Below are positions 1 to 6,313 of a stretch of 7,324 nucleotides of DNA, in pieces. This DNA comes from DASPKS01 sp035628035 (GTDB lineage Bacteria; Bacteroidota; Rhodothermia; Rhodothermales; Rubricoccaceae), in contig DASPKS010000265.1 of the NCBI GenBank assembly GCA_035628035.1, positions 1-7,324 on the forward strand. The letters are read 5' to 3'. Both the position numbers and the translations under genes were made by a program. Below the pieces are notes generated by a model. It was not told where the DNA came from. It did no database searches and saw only the letters and a list, made by a program, of their open reading frames with translations. Numbering within the stretch: the stretch's first letter is position 1; each line of letters starts with the position of its first letter.

Positions 1-1022
1 AGCGCGTCGGCGAGGATCATCCGCCCCTCGGCGTCGGTGTTAAGCACCTCGACGGTGGCGCCCGAGCGCATCCGGACGACGTCGCCGGGGACGACGGCCC
101 GCTCGCCCGGCCGGTTGTCGGTCATCGGGATGAGAGCAACGACCGGGCGGTCGAGCCCGAGCCGCGCGGCGGCGATGATCGCGCCTGCGACGGCCGCGCC
201 GCCCGCCATGTCGGCCTTCATCTGGTCCATCGAGTCGGGCGTCGGCTTGAGCGAGAGGCCGCCGGTGTCAAACGTGACGGCCTTGCCGACGAGCACGACG
301 GGCCGCTGGTTTTCTGCCCCTTCCGGCCGGTGCTCGATCACGACGAACGCGGGCGGGTCGAGGCTCCCCCGGTTGATGGCGAGGAGCCCCCCCATCCTCT
401 CTTCCCTGATCTACGCGTGGTCCCACACGTCCACGCGGAGGCCGGCGGCCTCGGCGGCCTCGCGCACGAGCGCGGCCAGCAGCTCGGGCGTCTTCTCGTC
501 GGGCGAGAGGTTGACGAGGTCGCGCGCGAGGTTCGTCGCCTCGGCGCCGACGACGGCGCGGCGGATGGCCTCCTCGTGGCGCTCGGCGCCGTGCAGGAGG
601 AGGTGCTCGGGCGCCGTCCAGAGGTCGGCCTGCCGCGTGCGGTACCGGACGTAGCGGTAGGCACCGAGGAACACGCCCTCGACGTACGCGCCGACGGCCT
701 CGCCCGCCTCGTCTTCCGGGATCGCGAAGGCGAGGGTGCTCGCGCGGAGGCGCTGCGCGAGCTGGGCCGCCTTCGCCGCCGCGACGCGCCGGGCATCCAG
801 CTCCTCCGGGTCGCCGACCGGCACGACGGCCACCCGGGCCGCCGTGCCGCCCGTGTAGACGAGCGAGGGGTCCTTCGTCTGCGTCGCATCGGCCGCGGCG
901 GCATCGAGCGGGTCACCGAAAGCCGCGCGCCACTCTCCGGGCACCTCGCCCGGCCGGACGGGCAGCACGAGGAGGTCGGCGGCGAGATCGGTGAGCGCGC
1001 CGGTGGCGTGGGAAAGCGTCAT
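1..1022 (-). pseudogene. pepA: Leucyl aminopeptidase (peptidase M17), interrupted by an in-frame TAG and cut by the window edge
   Basis: Family M17 enzymes are cytosolic two-metal aminopeptidases that remove N-terminal residues from peptides. The reading frame opens with ATG at 1020-1022. It runs through an N-terminal macrodomain-like region (residues 1 to about 160) and the conserved EATNLARDLVNLSPDEKTP stretch, then meets TAG as codon 204. The same frame continues without a shift into the catalytic domain: MGGLLAINRGS (210-220), GKAVTFDTGG (246-255) and NTDAEGR (328-334). By comparison with bovine LAP, the metal ligands would be K247, D252, D271, D330 and E332, and the catalytic residues K259 and R334. 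All are present, so only the stop codon argues against function. About 150 C-terminal residues lie beyond the left edge. The start is 3 nt after the nrnA stop, so translation is probably coupled. The stop may be a real null mutation or a sequence error. The fragment before the stop has no active site. Identification of the family is very secure; its status as a pseudogene is uncertain. Confidence 0.9.
411..413 (-). other. In-frame amber codon inside pepA
   Basis: The minus strand reads GAC CAC GCG TAG ATC AGG GAA GAG, that is DHA-stop-IREE. The M17 homology flanks it on both sides in one frame. M17 proteins usually have an ordinary, often charged or polar, residue here, so one base change (for example CAG to TAG) explains it. 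NDH-2 in this window ends with TAG, so TAG is a normal stop here and genome-wide recoding is unlikely. An ATG at 393-395 could in principle restart translation. Confidence 0.85.
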
Positions 1023-1025
1023 TGG

Positions 1026-2117
1026 TCAGGAGCGGGCGTTGAAGCGGGCGAGGAGGTCGGCGATGTCGTCCTCCGAAGCCTCCGGCGCGTCGCTCGGCGC
1101 GGAGGGCTCGTTGCGGACGTCGGCGGGCACGCTGTTCATGACCTCCTTGAGCACGCGGTTGAGCGGTCGGTCGCGGAAGTAAGCGCCCGAGGCGTTCCGG
1201 TGGCCGCCGCCGCCAAACCGCGCGGCCCACTCGTTGACGGGCACGTCGCCCTTCGAGCGGAACGAGGCCTTCACGCCGCTCGGCGTCTCCAGCAGGATCA
1301 CGGCGGCGACGACGCCCTCGAGCGAGAGGGCGTACTGCACGAGCCCCTCGATCTCGTCGAAGAACGCGCCGGTCTCGCGGAGCATCGGCTGCGTGACGTA
1401 CATCGAGGCGAGGCGGCCGCCGTAGTGGAGCGTGATCGTGTCGAGTGCCCGCGCGAGAAGACGGAGGCCCTCCGGGCTGCGCGCGTCGTAGACGGCCACG
1501 TGGATCGGCTCCGGCTTGATCTGTCCCCGCTCCAGGATGTCGGCGACGATGCGGTGCGTGCGGGGCGTCGTGGCGCCGTAGCGGAACGAGCCGGTGTCGG
1601 TGGCGATGGCGGTGTAGAGCGCCGTCGCGATGGGGGCGTCCACTAGGGCGGGGTCGTGGCCCGCGATGAGGTCGTAGACGAGCTCGCCCGTCGCCGCCGC
1701 CGTCGTATCCGTCACCGCGAGATCGAACCACCCCTCGGGGTCGGGGTGGTGGTCGAGGAGGACCTTCTTGGCGAGGGCCTCGCGGACGGGCTTGCCGAGG
1801 TCGCCCAGCCGCCCTTCCGCGTTCGTATCCACGACGACGATGGCGTCGGCCGTCGCCAGCCGTTCGGCGTGGACGCGGTCGCCGGGGCGGTACACCTCCA
1901 CGAGGTCCTTCGGGACGCCGTCGAGGTCGAGGAGCCAGCCGAGCGTGCGCGGCTCCTCCTCGGCGTTGAGCACGTGCGCCTCCACGCCCTGCCCCCGCAG
2001 GTAGAGGGCGAGGGCGATCTCCGAGCCGAGGGCGTCGCCGTCGGGGCGGATGTGCGTGGTGAGGACGACGCGGCGCGCGGCGAGGAGGGCGCCGCGGAGG
2101 TCGGCAAGGGTAGGCAT
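1026..2117 (-). CDS. nrnA: Bifunctional oligoribonuclease / pAp phosphatase, NrnA-like (DHH/DHHA1 family)
   Basis: The 363-residue product has the full layout of NrnA-type phosphoesterases, which degrade 2-5 nt RNA fragments and remove the 3' phosphate from pAp. The N-terminal DHH domain shows motif I, THIRPDGDALGSE (21-33), with its metal-binding His and Asp residues. It also has VVVDT (94-98), the signature LLDHHPDPEG (120-129) and ATDTGSFRYG (172-181). The C-terminal DHHA1 domain carries GGGGHRNASG (302-311), the substrate-binding glycine-rich loop. Residues 333-363 form an acidic, Pro/Ser/Ala-rich tail that is probably variable in the family. The length is slightly above the usual 310-340 residues because of this tail. 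ATG at 2115-2117 begins directly before the first conserved strand, and no strong Shine-Dalgarno is visible. pepA follows after 3 nt, so the two likely form an operon. A terminator upstream (2185-2218) separates it from the lipoprotein gene. In vivo substrate preference cannot be read from sequence. Confidence 0.93.
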   Translation of the reverse strand: MPTLADLRGALLAARRVVLTTHIRPDGDALGSEIALALYLRGQGVEAHVLNAEEEPRTLGWLLDLDGVPKDLVEVYRPGDRVHAERLATADAIVVVDTNAEGRLGDLGKPVREALAKKVLLDHHPDPEGWFDLAVTDTTAAATGELVYDLIAGHDPALVDAPIATALYTAIATDTGSFRYGATTPRTHRIVADILERGQIKPEPIHVAVYDARSPEGLRLLARALDTITLHYGGRLASMYVTQPMLRETGAFFDEIEGLVQYALSLEGVVAAVILLETPSGVKASFRSKGDVPVNEWAARFGGGGHRNASGAYFRDRPLNRVLKEVMNSVPADVRNEPSAPSDAPEASEDDIADLLARFNARS

Positions 2118-2184
2118 CGACGGGGAGCCAGGGCGGGCAGCCCTCAGAACGGACCGGCGGCGGGGAGGTTCGCGCCAAAACGCG

Positions 2185-2218
2185 GCGCAGGGGCTCCCCC
2201 GGCGGCGAGCCCCTGCGC
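2185..2218 (-). terminator. Intrinsic terminator after the lipoprotein gene
   Basis: This is a perfect 12-bp GC-rich stem (arms 2185-2196 and 2207-2218) with a 10-nt loop. Read on the minus strand, it starts 17 nt after the lipoprotein stop and is followed by a short T tract (complement of AAAA at 2177-2180). The T tract is only four bases long and is separated from the stem by four bases, so efficiency is uncertain. It probably ends the NDH-2/lipoprotein transcript and makes nrnA-pepA a separate unit. Confidence 0.75.
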
Positions 2219-2235
2219 AAGAGCAGCGGAAGGCA

Positions 2236-2901
2236 TCAGCGGCCTTCGTCGCGCATCCCGTTGAGCGCGCGGAGGTTCACCGACCGCACGAGGCCCTTGA
2301 TGCGGTCCATCTCCATCCCGTTGCCGGTGGCCTCCACGAGGAAGCGGTCGGCGACGAGCACCTGGAGCTGACCGCTGTTGCTGCCGGTCGAGAACTGCTC
2401 GAAGGCGCGGTGCCCCTCGAACTCCGTCGTGCGCTCGTAGCCGTCGCTCGTCTCCCGGTCCACCTCGCCCATCGCCCAGCCAATGCCCATCATGGCGATG
2501 CCGGGCATGTTGCCCATGTCGGTGATCTTGACGTGGGCGGTGGCGTCGCCCTCGCCGTAGTCGGCCTCGGCGTGGGAGACGGTGAACCCCATCGCGCCGG
2601 CGCGCTCGCCGGAGGTGTCGCCGCGGCGGAGGCCACCGGCTTCCTCGGGGAGCAGCTCCTGGAGGCGGCGGAAGTCGACGGGCTCGGCGCGGGGCTGGTC
2701 GGCGTTCTCGCCGCCCATCGCGCGGCCGAGCGCGTCCATCGCGCCGGCGATGTCGCCGCTCTCGGCGGCTTCTTGAGCCTCCGTGGCCGCTTCCTCGCGG
2801 GCGGCCTGCTCGCGCTCGGCGCGGTTGGCGCAGCCGGTGAGGCCGGGCAGGAACGCCAGGGCGAACGCCCCGGCCATCAAGAACCGTTCGTGGAGTCGCA
2901 T
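2236..2901 (-). CDS. Putative lipoprotein of unknown function
   Basis: This encodes a 221-residue protein that I cannot assign to a named family. The start chosen is ATG at 2899-2901, because it gives a classic lipoprotein signal peptide: basic MRLHER, a hydrophobic core (residues 7-20) and lipobox LTGC, with the lipidated cysteine at 24. The frame is open further upstream but that part overlaps NDH-2 and is not protein-like. After the cysteine come an Ala/Glu-rich charged helix (26-48), a linker, and a folded-looking domain (about 77-212). This domain contains AHVKITDMGNMPGI (122-135), a glycine/methionine-rich patch, GYERTTEFEGHRAFEQF (154-170) and LQVLVADRFLVEATG (179-193). The last parts look like beta strands. 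The protein should be anchored in the inner or outer membrane facing the periplasm. It lies 86 bp after NDH-2 with no obvious terminator between, so it may be co-transcribed. No enzymatic motif is visible. Confidence 0.85.
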   Translation of the reverse strand: MRLHERFLMAGAFALAFLPGLTGCANRAEREQAAREEAATEAQEAAESGDIAGAMDALGRAMGGENADQPRAEPVDFRRLQELLPEEAGGLRRGDTSGERAGAMGFTVSHAEADYGEGDATAHVKITDMGNMPGIAMMGIGWAMGEVDRETSDGYERTTEFEGHRAFEQFSTGSNSGQLQVLVADRFLVEATGNGMEMDRIKGLVRSVNLRALNGMRDEGR

Positions 2902-2943
2902 CGAGGTACCCTCGTCAGAAGGAAGGAGATAGGGAAGCCCCGA

Positions 2944-2949
2944 AGTATA
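2944..2949 (-). promoter_or_regulatory. Possible -10 element upstream of the lipoprotein gene
   Basis: TATACT occurs on the minus strand in an otherwise very GC-rich gap, 42 nt before the lipoprotein ATG. No convincing -35 element (TTGACA-like) or Bacteroidota TTTG element sits at the right distance, so this is only a weak candidate for an extra promoter. Confidence 0.25.
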
Positions 2950-2987
2950 CGGGCGGCGCCCAGACCGGCGACCAGATCGAGAGGGCC

Positions 2988-4370
2988 CTACGCGCTCGCA
3001 CTCACTTCCTCCTCCCCTCCCGCATAGGCGGGCCGGTGGCGCCCCGACGGCGTGTCGAGGATGGGCCCAATGAGGCGGGGGCCGCGGTCGTAGGTGAAGT
3101 AGTTGTACGTCCAGTTGAGCATCACCGAGAGCCGGTTCCGGAAGCCGATGAGCTTGACGACGTGGAGGACTACCCACCCCAGCCACGCGAGGAAGCCGGT
3201 GAGGGTGAATCCCGTCGGGAGCTGGAGGATGGCCGCGTTCCGCCCGATGGTCGCCATCATCCCGAGGTCGGTGTACCGGAACGTCTCGGGGTCGAGCCCG
3301 CGCATCGCGCGGCGGATCATGCGCGCGGCGTGGCGGCCCTGCTGGATCGCCACCTGCGCCACCTGCGGGTAGAGGTGGCCCTCGGCATCGGTCGCCCCGG
3401 CGAGGTCGCCGGCCACGAACACCTCAGGGTGGTCGGGCACACGGAGCGCGTCGTCCACCACGATGCGGCCCCCGCTCGTCTGCTCCACGCCGAGCGCGTC
3501 GGCCAGCGGGTGCGCCCGGACGCCCGCGGCCCAGATCAGCGTCCACGCCGGGATGACCTCGCCGCTCTTGAGCGTGACGGCCTCGGGCGTGGCGCGCACG
3601 ACGGCGTCGCTCAGCCGTACCTCCACGCCGCGCTTCTCGAGCGTTCGCCGGGTGTAGGCGCGGAGCTCGTCCTTGTAGCCGGCCATCAGCGCCGGGGCCA
3701 TCTCGACGAGCACCGCCCGCGCGCGGTCCACGTCGAGCGCGGGGAAGTCCTTCCGGAGCACCTTGTCGAACAGCTCGCGAAGCGCGCCCGACATCTCGAC
3801 GCCCGTCGCGCCGCCGCCGACGACGACGAACGTGAGCGCGCCTTCCTCTATGACACCCGGCCGCGCGTCGGCCTCCTCGAAGCACCGGAGGACGTGGCTG
3901 CGCAGGCGGATCGCGTCGGCGGCGCTCTTGAGGGGGAAGCCCGCCTCGGCCGCCCCCTCGACGCCGTAGTAGGCCGTCGTCGCGCCGGCCCCGAGGACGA
4001 GATAATCGTACGGGAGAGGCGGCCCGTCCTCCAGGAAGACGAGCTTCGCATCGAGGTCCACGCCGGTGACGGTGGCGTGGCGGAAGGCGACGTTGGGCTG
4101 GTCGCGGAAGAGGTGGCGGGCCGGCTGCGTGATGTCGCCCGGCTGGAGCCCCGCCGTTGCCACTTGGTAGAGGAGCGGCTGGAACGTGTGGTAGTTGTTC
4201 CGGTCGACGACGATCACGTCCACCGCCTCGCGGCGAAGGGCGCGGGCCGCCTCGATCCCCGCGTGCCCGACGCCCACGACGACCACGCGCGGGCGTGGGA
4301 GGTAGCCATCGGCGGAAGGATGGCCGTCCACACTGTGGATACGCAGGGGAGTACCGGCCGGCGCAGACAT
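2988..4370 (-). CDS. ndh: Type II NADH:quinone oxidoreductase (NDH-2), FAD-dependent
   Basis: NDH-2 passes electrons from NADH through FAD to membrane quinone without pumping protons. The 460-residue product has two Rossmann folds. The FAD-binding one begins RVVVVGVGHAGIEAA (28-42) and is followed by NYHTFQPLLYQVATAGL (59-75), typical of NDH-2. The NAD(H)-binding one is FVVVGGGATGVEMSG (181-195). IWAAGVRAHPLA (279-290) and VFVAGDLA (317-324, the FAD-contacting GD) follow. PQVAQVAIQQG (335-345) holds the AQxAxQ motif linked to quinone binding. The C-terminal part (about 388-430) has hydrophobic and aromatic segments such as FLAWLGWVVLHVVKLIGF, which fit peripheral membrane anchoring on the cytoplasmic side. 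ATG at 4368-4370 gives a 26-residue polar extension before the first strand. A GTG at codon 14 is an alternative start. A terminator lies upstream at 4436-4465. The lipoprotein gene follows after 86 bp. Electron acceptor and cofactor preference are inferred from the family. Confidence 0.93.
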   Translation of the reverse strand: MSAPAGTPLRIHSVDGHPSADGYLPRPRVVVVGVGHAGIEAARALRREAVDVIVVDRNNYHTFQPLLYQVATAGLQPGDITQPARHLFRDQPNVAFRHATVTGVDLDAKLVFLEDGPPLPYDYLVLGAGATTAYYGVEGAAEAGFPLKSAADAIRLRSHVLRCFEEADARPGVIEEGALTFVVVGGGATGVEMSGALRELFDKVLRKDFPALDVDRARAVLVEMAPALMAGYKDELRAYTRRTLEKRGVEVRLSDAVVRATPEAVTLKSGEVIPAWTLIWAAGVRAHPLADALGVEQTSGGRIVVDDALRVPDHPEVFVAGDLAGATDAEGHLYPQVAQVAIQQGRHAARMIRRAMRGLDPETFRYTDLGMMATIGRNAAILQLPTGFTLTGFLAWLGWVVLHVVKLIGFRNRLSVMLNWTYNYFTYDRGPRLIGPILDTPSGRHRPAYAGGEEEVSASA

Positions 4371-4435
4371 AGCAGCGGAGGTGGGTCAGGGCCGTTCTAC
4401 GGGGGCTCGCGCGATGGGGTTAAGTGAATAAACGA

Positions 4436-4465
4436 AGGGGGCCCGCCTTGTAGGGCTGGCCCCCT
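4436..4465 (-). terminator. Intrinsic terminator after the second BON gene
   Basis: A 12-bp stem with one mismatch (arms 4436-4447 and 4454-4465) encloses a 6-nt loop. Read on the minus strand it begins 46 nt after the BON gene stop and is followed by TTCGTTTATTCACTTA, the most T-rich stretch nearby. It should end the BON transcript and insulate NDH-2. The remaining gap up to the NDH-2 start (4371-4435) must hold any NDH-2 promoter, but I see no clear promoter elements there. Confidence 0.75.
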
Positions 4466-4511
4466 CCTCGTCTGCTTCGGACAGTGCGGCCTGGGCGCCA
4501 AGCCCCCAGCC

Positions 4512-5225
4512 TCAGGGCGCCTCCGGTGTGCCGTGGTGACCGTCGCCGCTGCTGTGCCTGCGGCTTTCCCTCCGCTCCTCGCGCTCCTGCACGCGGAGGC
4601 GGTTGTGCACGTCGCGCACGCCGCTCACCGACTCGGCGAGGTCCTCGGCCAGCCGCTTATCGGTGCGGCTACTAACCGTCCCTTCGAGCGTGACCTCTCC
4701 GTTCTCGACCGTCACCTCAATGTTCGAGGCGTCGAGGCGGCCGTGGTCGGTAAGCCGCTCGCACACGGCGTTGCGGACGCGGTTTACGTCCTGCGTGTAG
4801 CTGGCAGGACCGCGCCCGGCGTAGGGCCCCGGCACCCGCCACTGCTCGGCGGTGCGGGGGCTCTCGCTGTAGGGCCGGTCGAAGCCGCCCGCTTGCCGCC
4901 CGAAGTCGCGGTCGAAGTCACGCGGCCGGTCGGTGAGGTAACCGGTCTCGTAGTCGGCGCCACGCTCCTTCCCGTACTCGGCGAAGTAATCGCGCGGGCC
5001 GTTGTCGCCGTGCTCGAAGTCGTAGTCGGCACGGTCGTCGAAGCGGCGGTAGCGGCGGGCGCGGCCCCCGCTGTAGTCGCCTGCGTAGCCGTAGCGGGGG
5101 CCCTCGTTACGGGCGCCGCTCTCGCGCTGGTAGTCGTAGCGGGGGTTGTAGGCTGTGCGGCGACCCTCGTCGCCCCGCTCCGAGGACTGGCGGTCGTCGT
5201 CGCGGCGTCGGTCGTTGCGGTCCAT
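4512..5225 (-). CDS. BON-domain protein with charged, Tyr/Arg/Asp-rich N-terminal region (paralogue 1)
   Basis: The 237-residue product has one BON domain at about 147-213, recognised by NIEVTVENGEVTLEGTVSSR (168-187), followed by the helix and closing strand GVRDVHNRLRVQ (202-213). BON domains occur in OsmY-type periplasmic proteins, secretins and channels, and are thought to bind phospholipid or membranes. Residues 1-145 are low complexity, rich in Asp, Arg, Tyr and Gly, with no signal peptide or membrane segment. That is unlike OsmY and leaves its location open. The start is taken at ATG 5223-5225 (MDRNDRRRDDDR), because the neighbouring paralogue begins MDRYERSRRDDDR after a similar leader; an ATG three codons upstream (5232-5234) is possible. 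AYNPRYDY (25-32) also recurs in the paralogue. The C-terminal tail (214-237) is charged. It lies 137 bp downstream of the paralogue and is closed by a terminator. The domain call is firm; the biological role is unknown. Confidence 0.9.
   Translation of the reverse strand: MDRNDRRRDDDRQSSERGDEGRRTAYNPRYDYQRESGARNEGPRYGYAGDYSGGRARRYRRFDDRADYDFEHGDNGPRDYFAEYGKERGADYETGYLTDRPRDFDRDFGRQAGGFDRPYSESPRTAEQWRVPGPYAGRGPASYTQDVNRVRNAVCERLTDHGRLDASNIEVTVENGEVTLEGTVSSRTDKRLAEDLAESVSGVRDVHNRLRVQEREERRESRRHSSGDGHHGTPEAP
4587..4624. repeat. 38-bp direct repeat, copy A (in BON paralogue 1)
   Basis: The block is identical base for base to 5480-5517. On the minus strand it covers the end of the BON domain (GVRDVHNRLRVQ). 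It reflects the common origin of the two genes. The codons are fully conserved although the flanking sequence has diverged. Confidence 0.85.
5130..5153. repeat. 24-bp direct repeat, copy A (AYNPRYDY motif)
   Basis: This is identical to 6140-6163. It encodes AYNPRYDY in the N-terminal part of both BON proteins, the only long match between these low-complexity regions. Confidence 0.8.
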
Positions 5226-5247
5226 GTCGGTCACGAGATGCAGCGGG
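5226..5247 (-). promoter_or_regulatory. Leader motif shared by both BON genes
   Basis: Upstream of each BON start the minus strand reads GCATCT, then nine bases, then GACATGGACCGC, where ATG is the start. The first gene has the same arrangement at 6314-6330. Neither leader has an AGGAGG-like site. The conservation supports both MDR starts and suggests the leader was duplicated with the gene. Confidence 0.45.
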
Positions 5248-5273
5248 CGGCGGGGCTCCGGCGGGCCGCCCGC
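5243..5273 (-). promoter_or_regulatory. GC-rich hairpin just upstream of BON paralogue 1
   Basis: A perfect 9-bp stem (arms 5243-5251 and 5265-5273) with a 13-nt loop ends 18 nt before the start codon on the transcript. No T tract follows. It could affect translation initiation or mRNA stability, or simply reflect GC-rich sequence. Confidence 0.35.
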
Positions 5274-5298
5274 ATGGAAAGGAGGACGGGCGCACGGG

Positions 5299-5346
5299 GG
5301 AGGGGCCGCCCCGCCGGGTGGGCGTGCCCCTCCGCCTGTTCAGGCG
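5299..5346 (-). terminator. Stem-loops between the two BON genes, possible weak terminator
   Basis: Downstream of the first BON gene the minus strand has a 14-bp near-palindrome (CGCCTG-AA-CAGGCG, 5333-5346). Next comes a long stem (5299-5310 with 5321-5333, about 12 bp with one bulged base, 10-nt loop). No clear U tract follows, so it may be an attenuator or RNA-stability element rather than a full terminator. Confidence 0.4.
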
Positions 5347-5362
5347 TCGCGAACCGGGGGCG

Positions 5363-6313
5363 TCAGGACGCCGCTCGCGGGGTGGAGCGGCTGCCGCTGG
5401 GCGGCTCGGCACCACCGTTCGCGCCGGCGCTGGCCCCAGCCGAGCCCGTGCCCGAAGCAGCGTACTCCTCGCCTTCCTGCTGCACGCGGAGGCGGTTGTG
5501 CACGTCGCGCACGCCGCGCACGCGCTCGACGGCGTCTTCGGCCGCCCGCTTCTCCTGCCGGCTGCGGACGGTCCCTTCGAGGATGACCTCGCCGTTCTCG
5601 CAGCGGACCTGGATGTTCGTCGCGTCTACGTAGTCGCTGTCGGTGAGCGCCTCGCACACGTCGTCCTGGATGCGCTCATTGCTGCGGGTGTAGCCCTGTG
5701 GGCCACGGCCGCGCATGCCCTGGCCGCCCCCGAAGCCGGAACGCCCGTAGTCGGAGCTGCCGTAGCTGCCGCCATAGCCGCTCGCGCCGCCGGTCATCCC
5801 GCCGTAGCTGCCCTGCCCAGACCACCCGGTCTGCGCGCCGTAGCCGGAAGAGCGGCCGAGACCCTCCCTGCGGAAGCCCTGGTCGTAGCCCTCCCGGCCA
5901 TATTCGCTGCGGCCGTAGTCGGGGCGCCCGAACTCCGAGCGGCCATACGCAGGGCGGCCGTAGCCCCCGTCCTCGTAGCGGTCGCTACGGCGGCGGTCAT
6001 CGTCACCACCGAACCAGGAGCGGACCTCGTCGCCGGCCCGCTCGAAGAACCCACGGTCGTCGTCGTCGTGGCCGCCCCTGCGCCCGTAGTCGGAGCGCCC
6101 GTCATCGCTGCGGTCGTAGCTGCCGCGCTCCCCGCGCTCGTAGTCGTAGCGGGGGTTGTAGGCCGTGCGGCGGCGGTGCTCGTCGTCCTGCTGGAAGAAC
6201 GCGCGGGCGAGGCCGCTGCCGGCCTCCTCGGTGCGGCTTCCGTAGTCGTCGCCGCGTCCGCGCGGGGCCTCCGCGCGGTCGTCGTCGCGGCGGGATCGTT
6301 CGTAGCGGTCCAT
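5363..6313 (-). CDS. BON-domain protein with SWFG motif and YGR/glycine-rich repeats (paralogue 2)
   Basis: The 316-residue product has a C-terminal BON domain at about 213-278 (NIQVRCENGEVILEGTVRSR, then GVRDVHNRLRVQ). The N-terminal two thirds are low complexity. They hold AYNPRYDY (51-58), the amphipathic RGFFERAGDEVRSWFGG (87-103), five repeats of the type [YF]GR-x-x (118-140), and a Gly/Ser/Tyr-rich stretch (157-208). The FFERAGDEVRSWFG segment resembles the SWFGD motif found in other bacterial BON proteins, from memory. No signal peptide is visible. A longer frame begins at 6397, but the paralogue alignment favours ATG at 6311-6313. The C-terminal tail (281-316) is Ala/Gly/Ser-rich. carB ends 170 bp upstream, and that gap shows no clear promoter. 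Function is unknown; a stress or envelope role is inferred only from the BON family. Confidence 0.9.
   Translation of the reverse strand: MDRYERSRRDDDRAEAPRGRGDDYGSRTEEAGSGLARAFFQQDDEHRRRTAYNPRYDYERGERGSYDRSDDGRSDYGRRGGHDDDDRGFFERAGDEVRSWFGGDDDRRRSDRYEDGGYGRPAYGRSEFGRPDYGRSEYGREGYDQGFRREGLGRSSGYGAQTGWSGQGSYGGMTGGASGYGGSYGSSDYGRSGFGGGQGMRGRGPQGYTRSNERIQDDVCEALTDSDYVDATNIQVRCENGEVILEGTVRSRQEKRAAEDAVERVRGVRDVHNRLRVQQEGEEYAASGTGSAGASAGANGGAEPPSGSRSTPRAAS
5480..5517. repeat. 38-bp direct repeat, copy B (in BON paralogue 2)
   Basis: Partner of 4587-4624. It is a perfect match covering the last helix and strand of the BON domain. Confidence 0.85.
5894..5962 (-). repeat. Coding repeat region: [YF]GR pentapeptide array
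   Basis: Within BON paralogue 2, residues 118-140 repeat as YGRPA, YGRSE, FGRPD, YGRSE, YGR. At DNA level the units are near-identical 15-mers of the type (C/T)CGGGGCG(G/T)CCG(T/A)AG. The in-frame, degenerate nature shows a protein repeat rather than a CRISPR or satellite. Confidence 0.6.
6140..6163. repeat. 24-bp direct repeat, copy B (AYNPRYDY motif)
   Basis: Partner of 5130-5153. It lies in BON paralogue 2 at residues 51-58. Confidence 0.8.

Noticed and set aside
411..413. Pyrrolysine or general amber recoding
   Set aside because: NDH-2 uses TAG as its real stop, M17 enzymes do not need a special residue at this position, and no other gene here has an in-frame TAG.
330..1646. 438-residue plus-strand open frame
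   Set aside because: It lies antisense to pepA and nrnA, has an Arg/Val/Glu/Ala-rich composition without motifs, and is explained by the scarcity of stops in GC-rich DNA.
2130..2144. AGGGC/GCCCT hairpin before nrnA
   Set aside because: A 5-bp stem is expected by chance in sequence this GC-rich.
913..2220. 435-residue minus-strand open frame overlapping nrnA
   Set aside because: It is a Pro/Arg-rich shadow in another frame of nrnA, with no recognisable domain.
3036..4427. 463-residue plus-strand open frame
   Set aside because: It is exactly opposite NDH-2, whose minus-strand product has all family motifs. The plus product has none.
5885..5965. CRISPR-like short repeats
   Set aside because: The repeats are in-frame 15-mers with no spacers and encode the YGR pentapeptide array.
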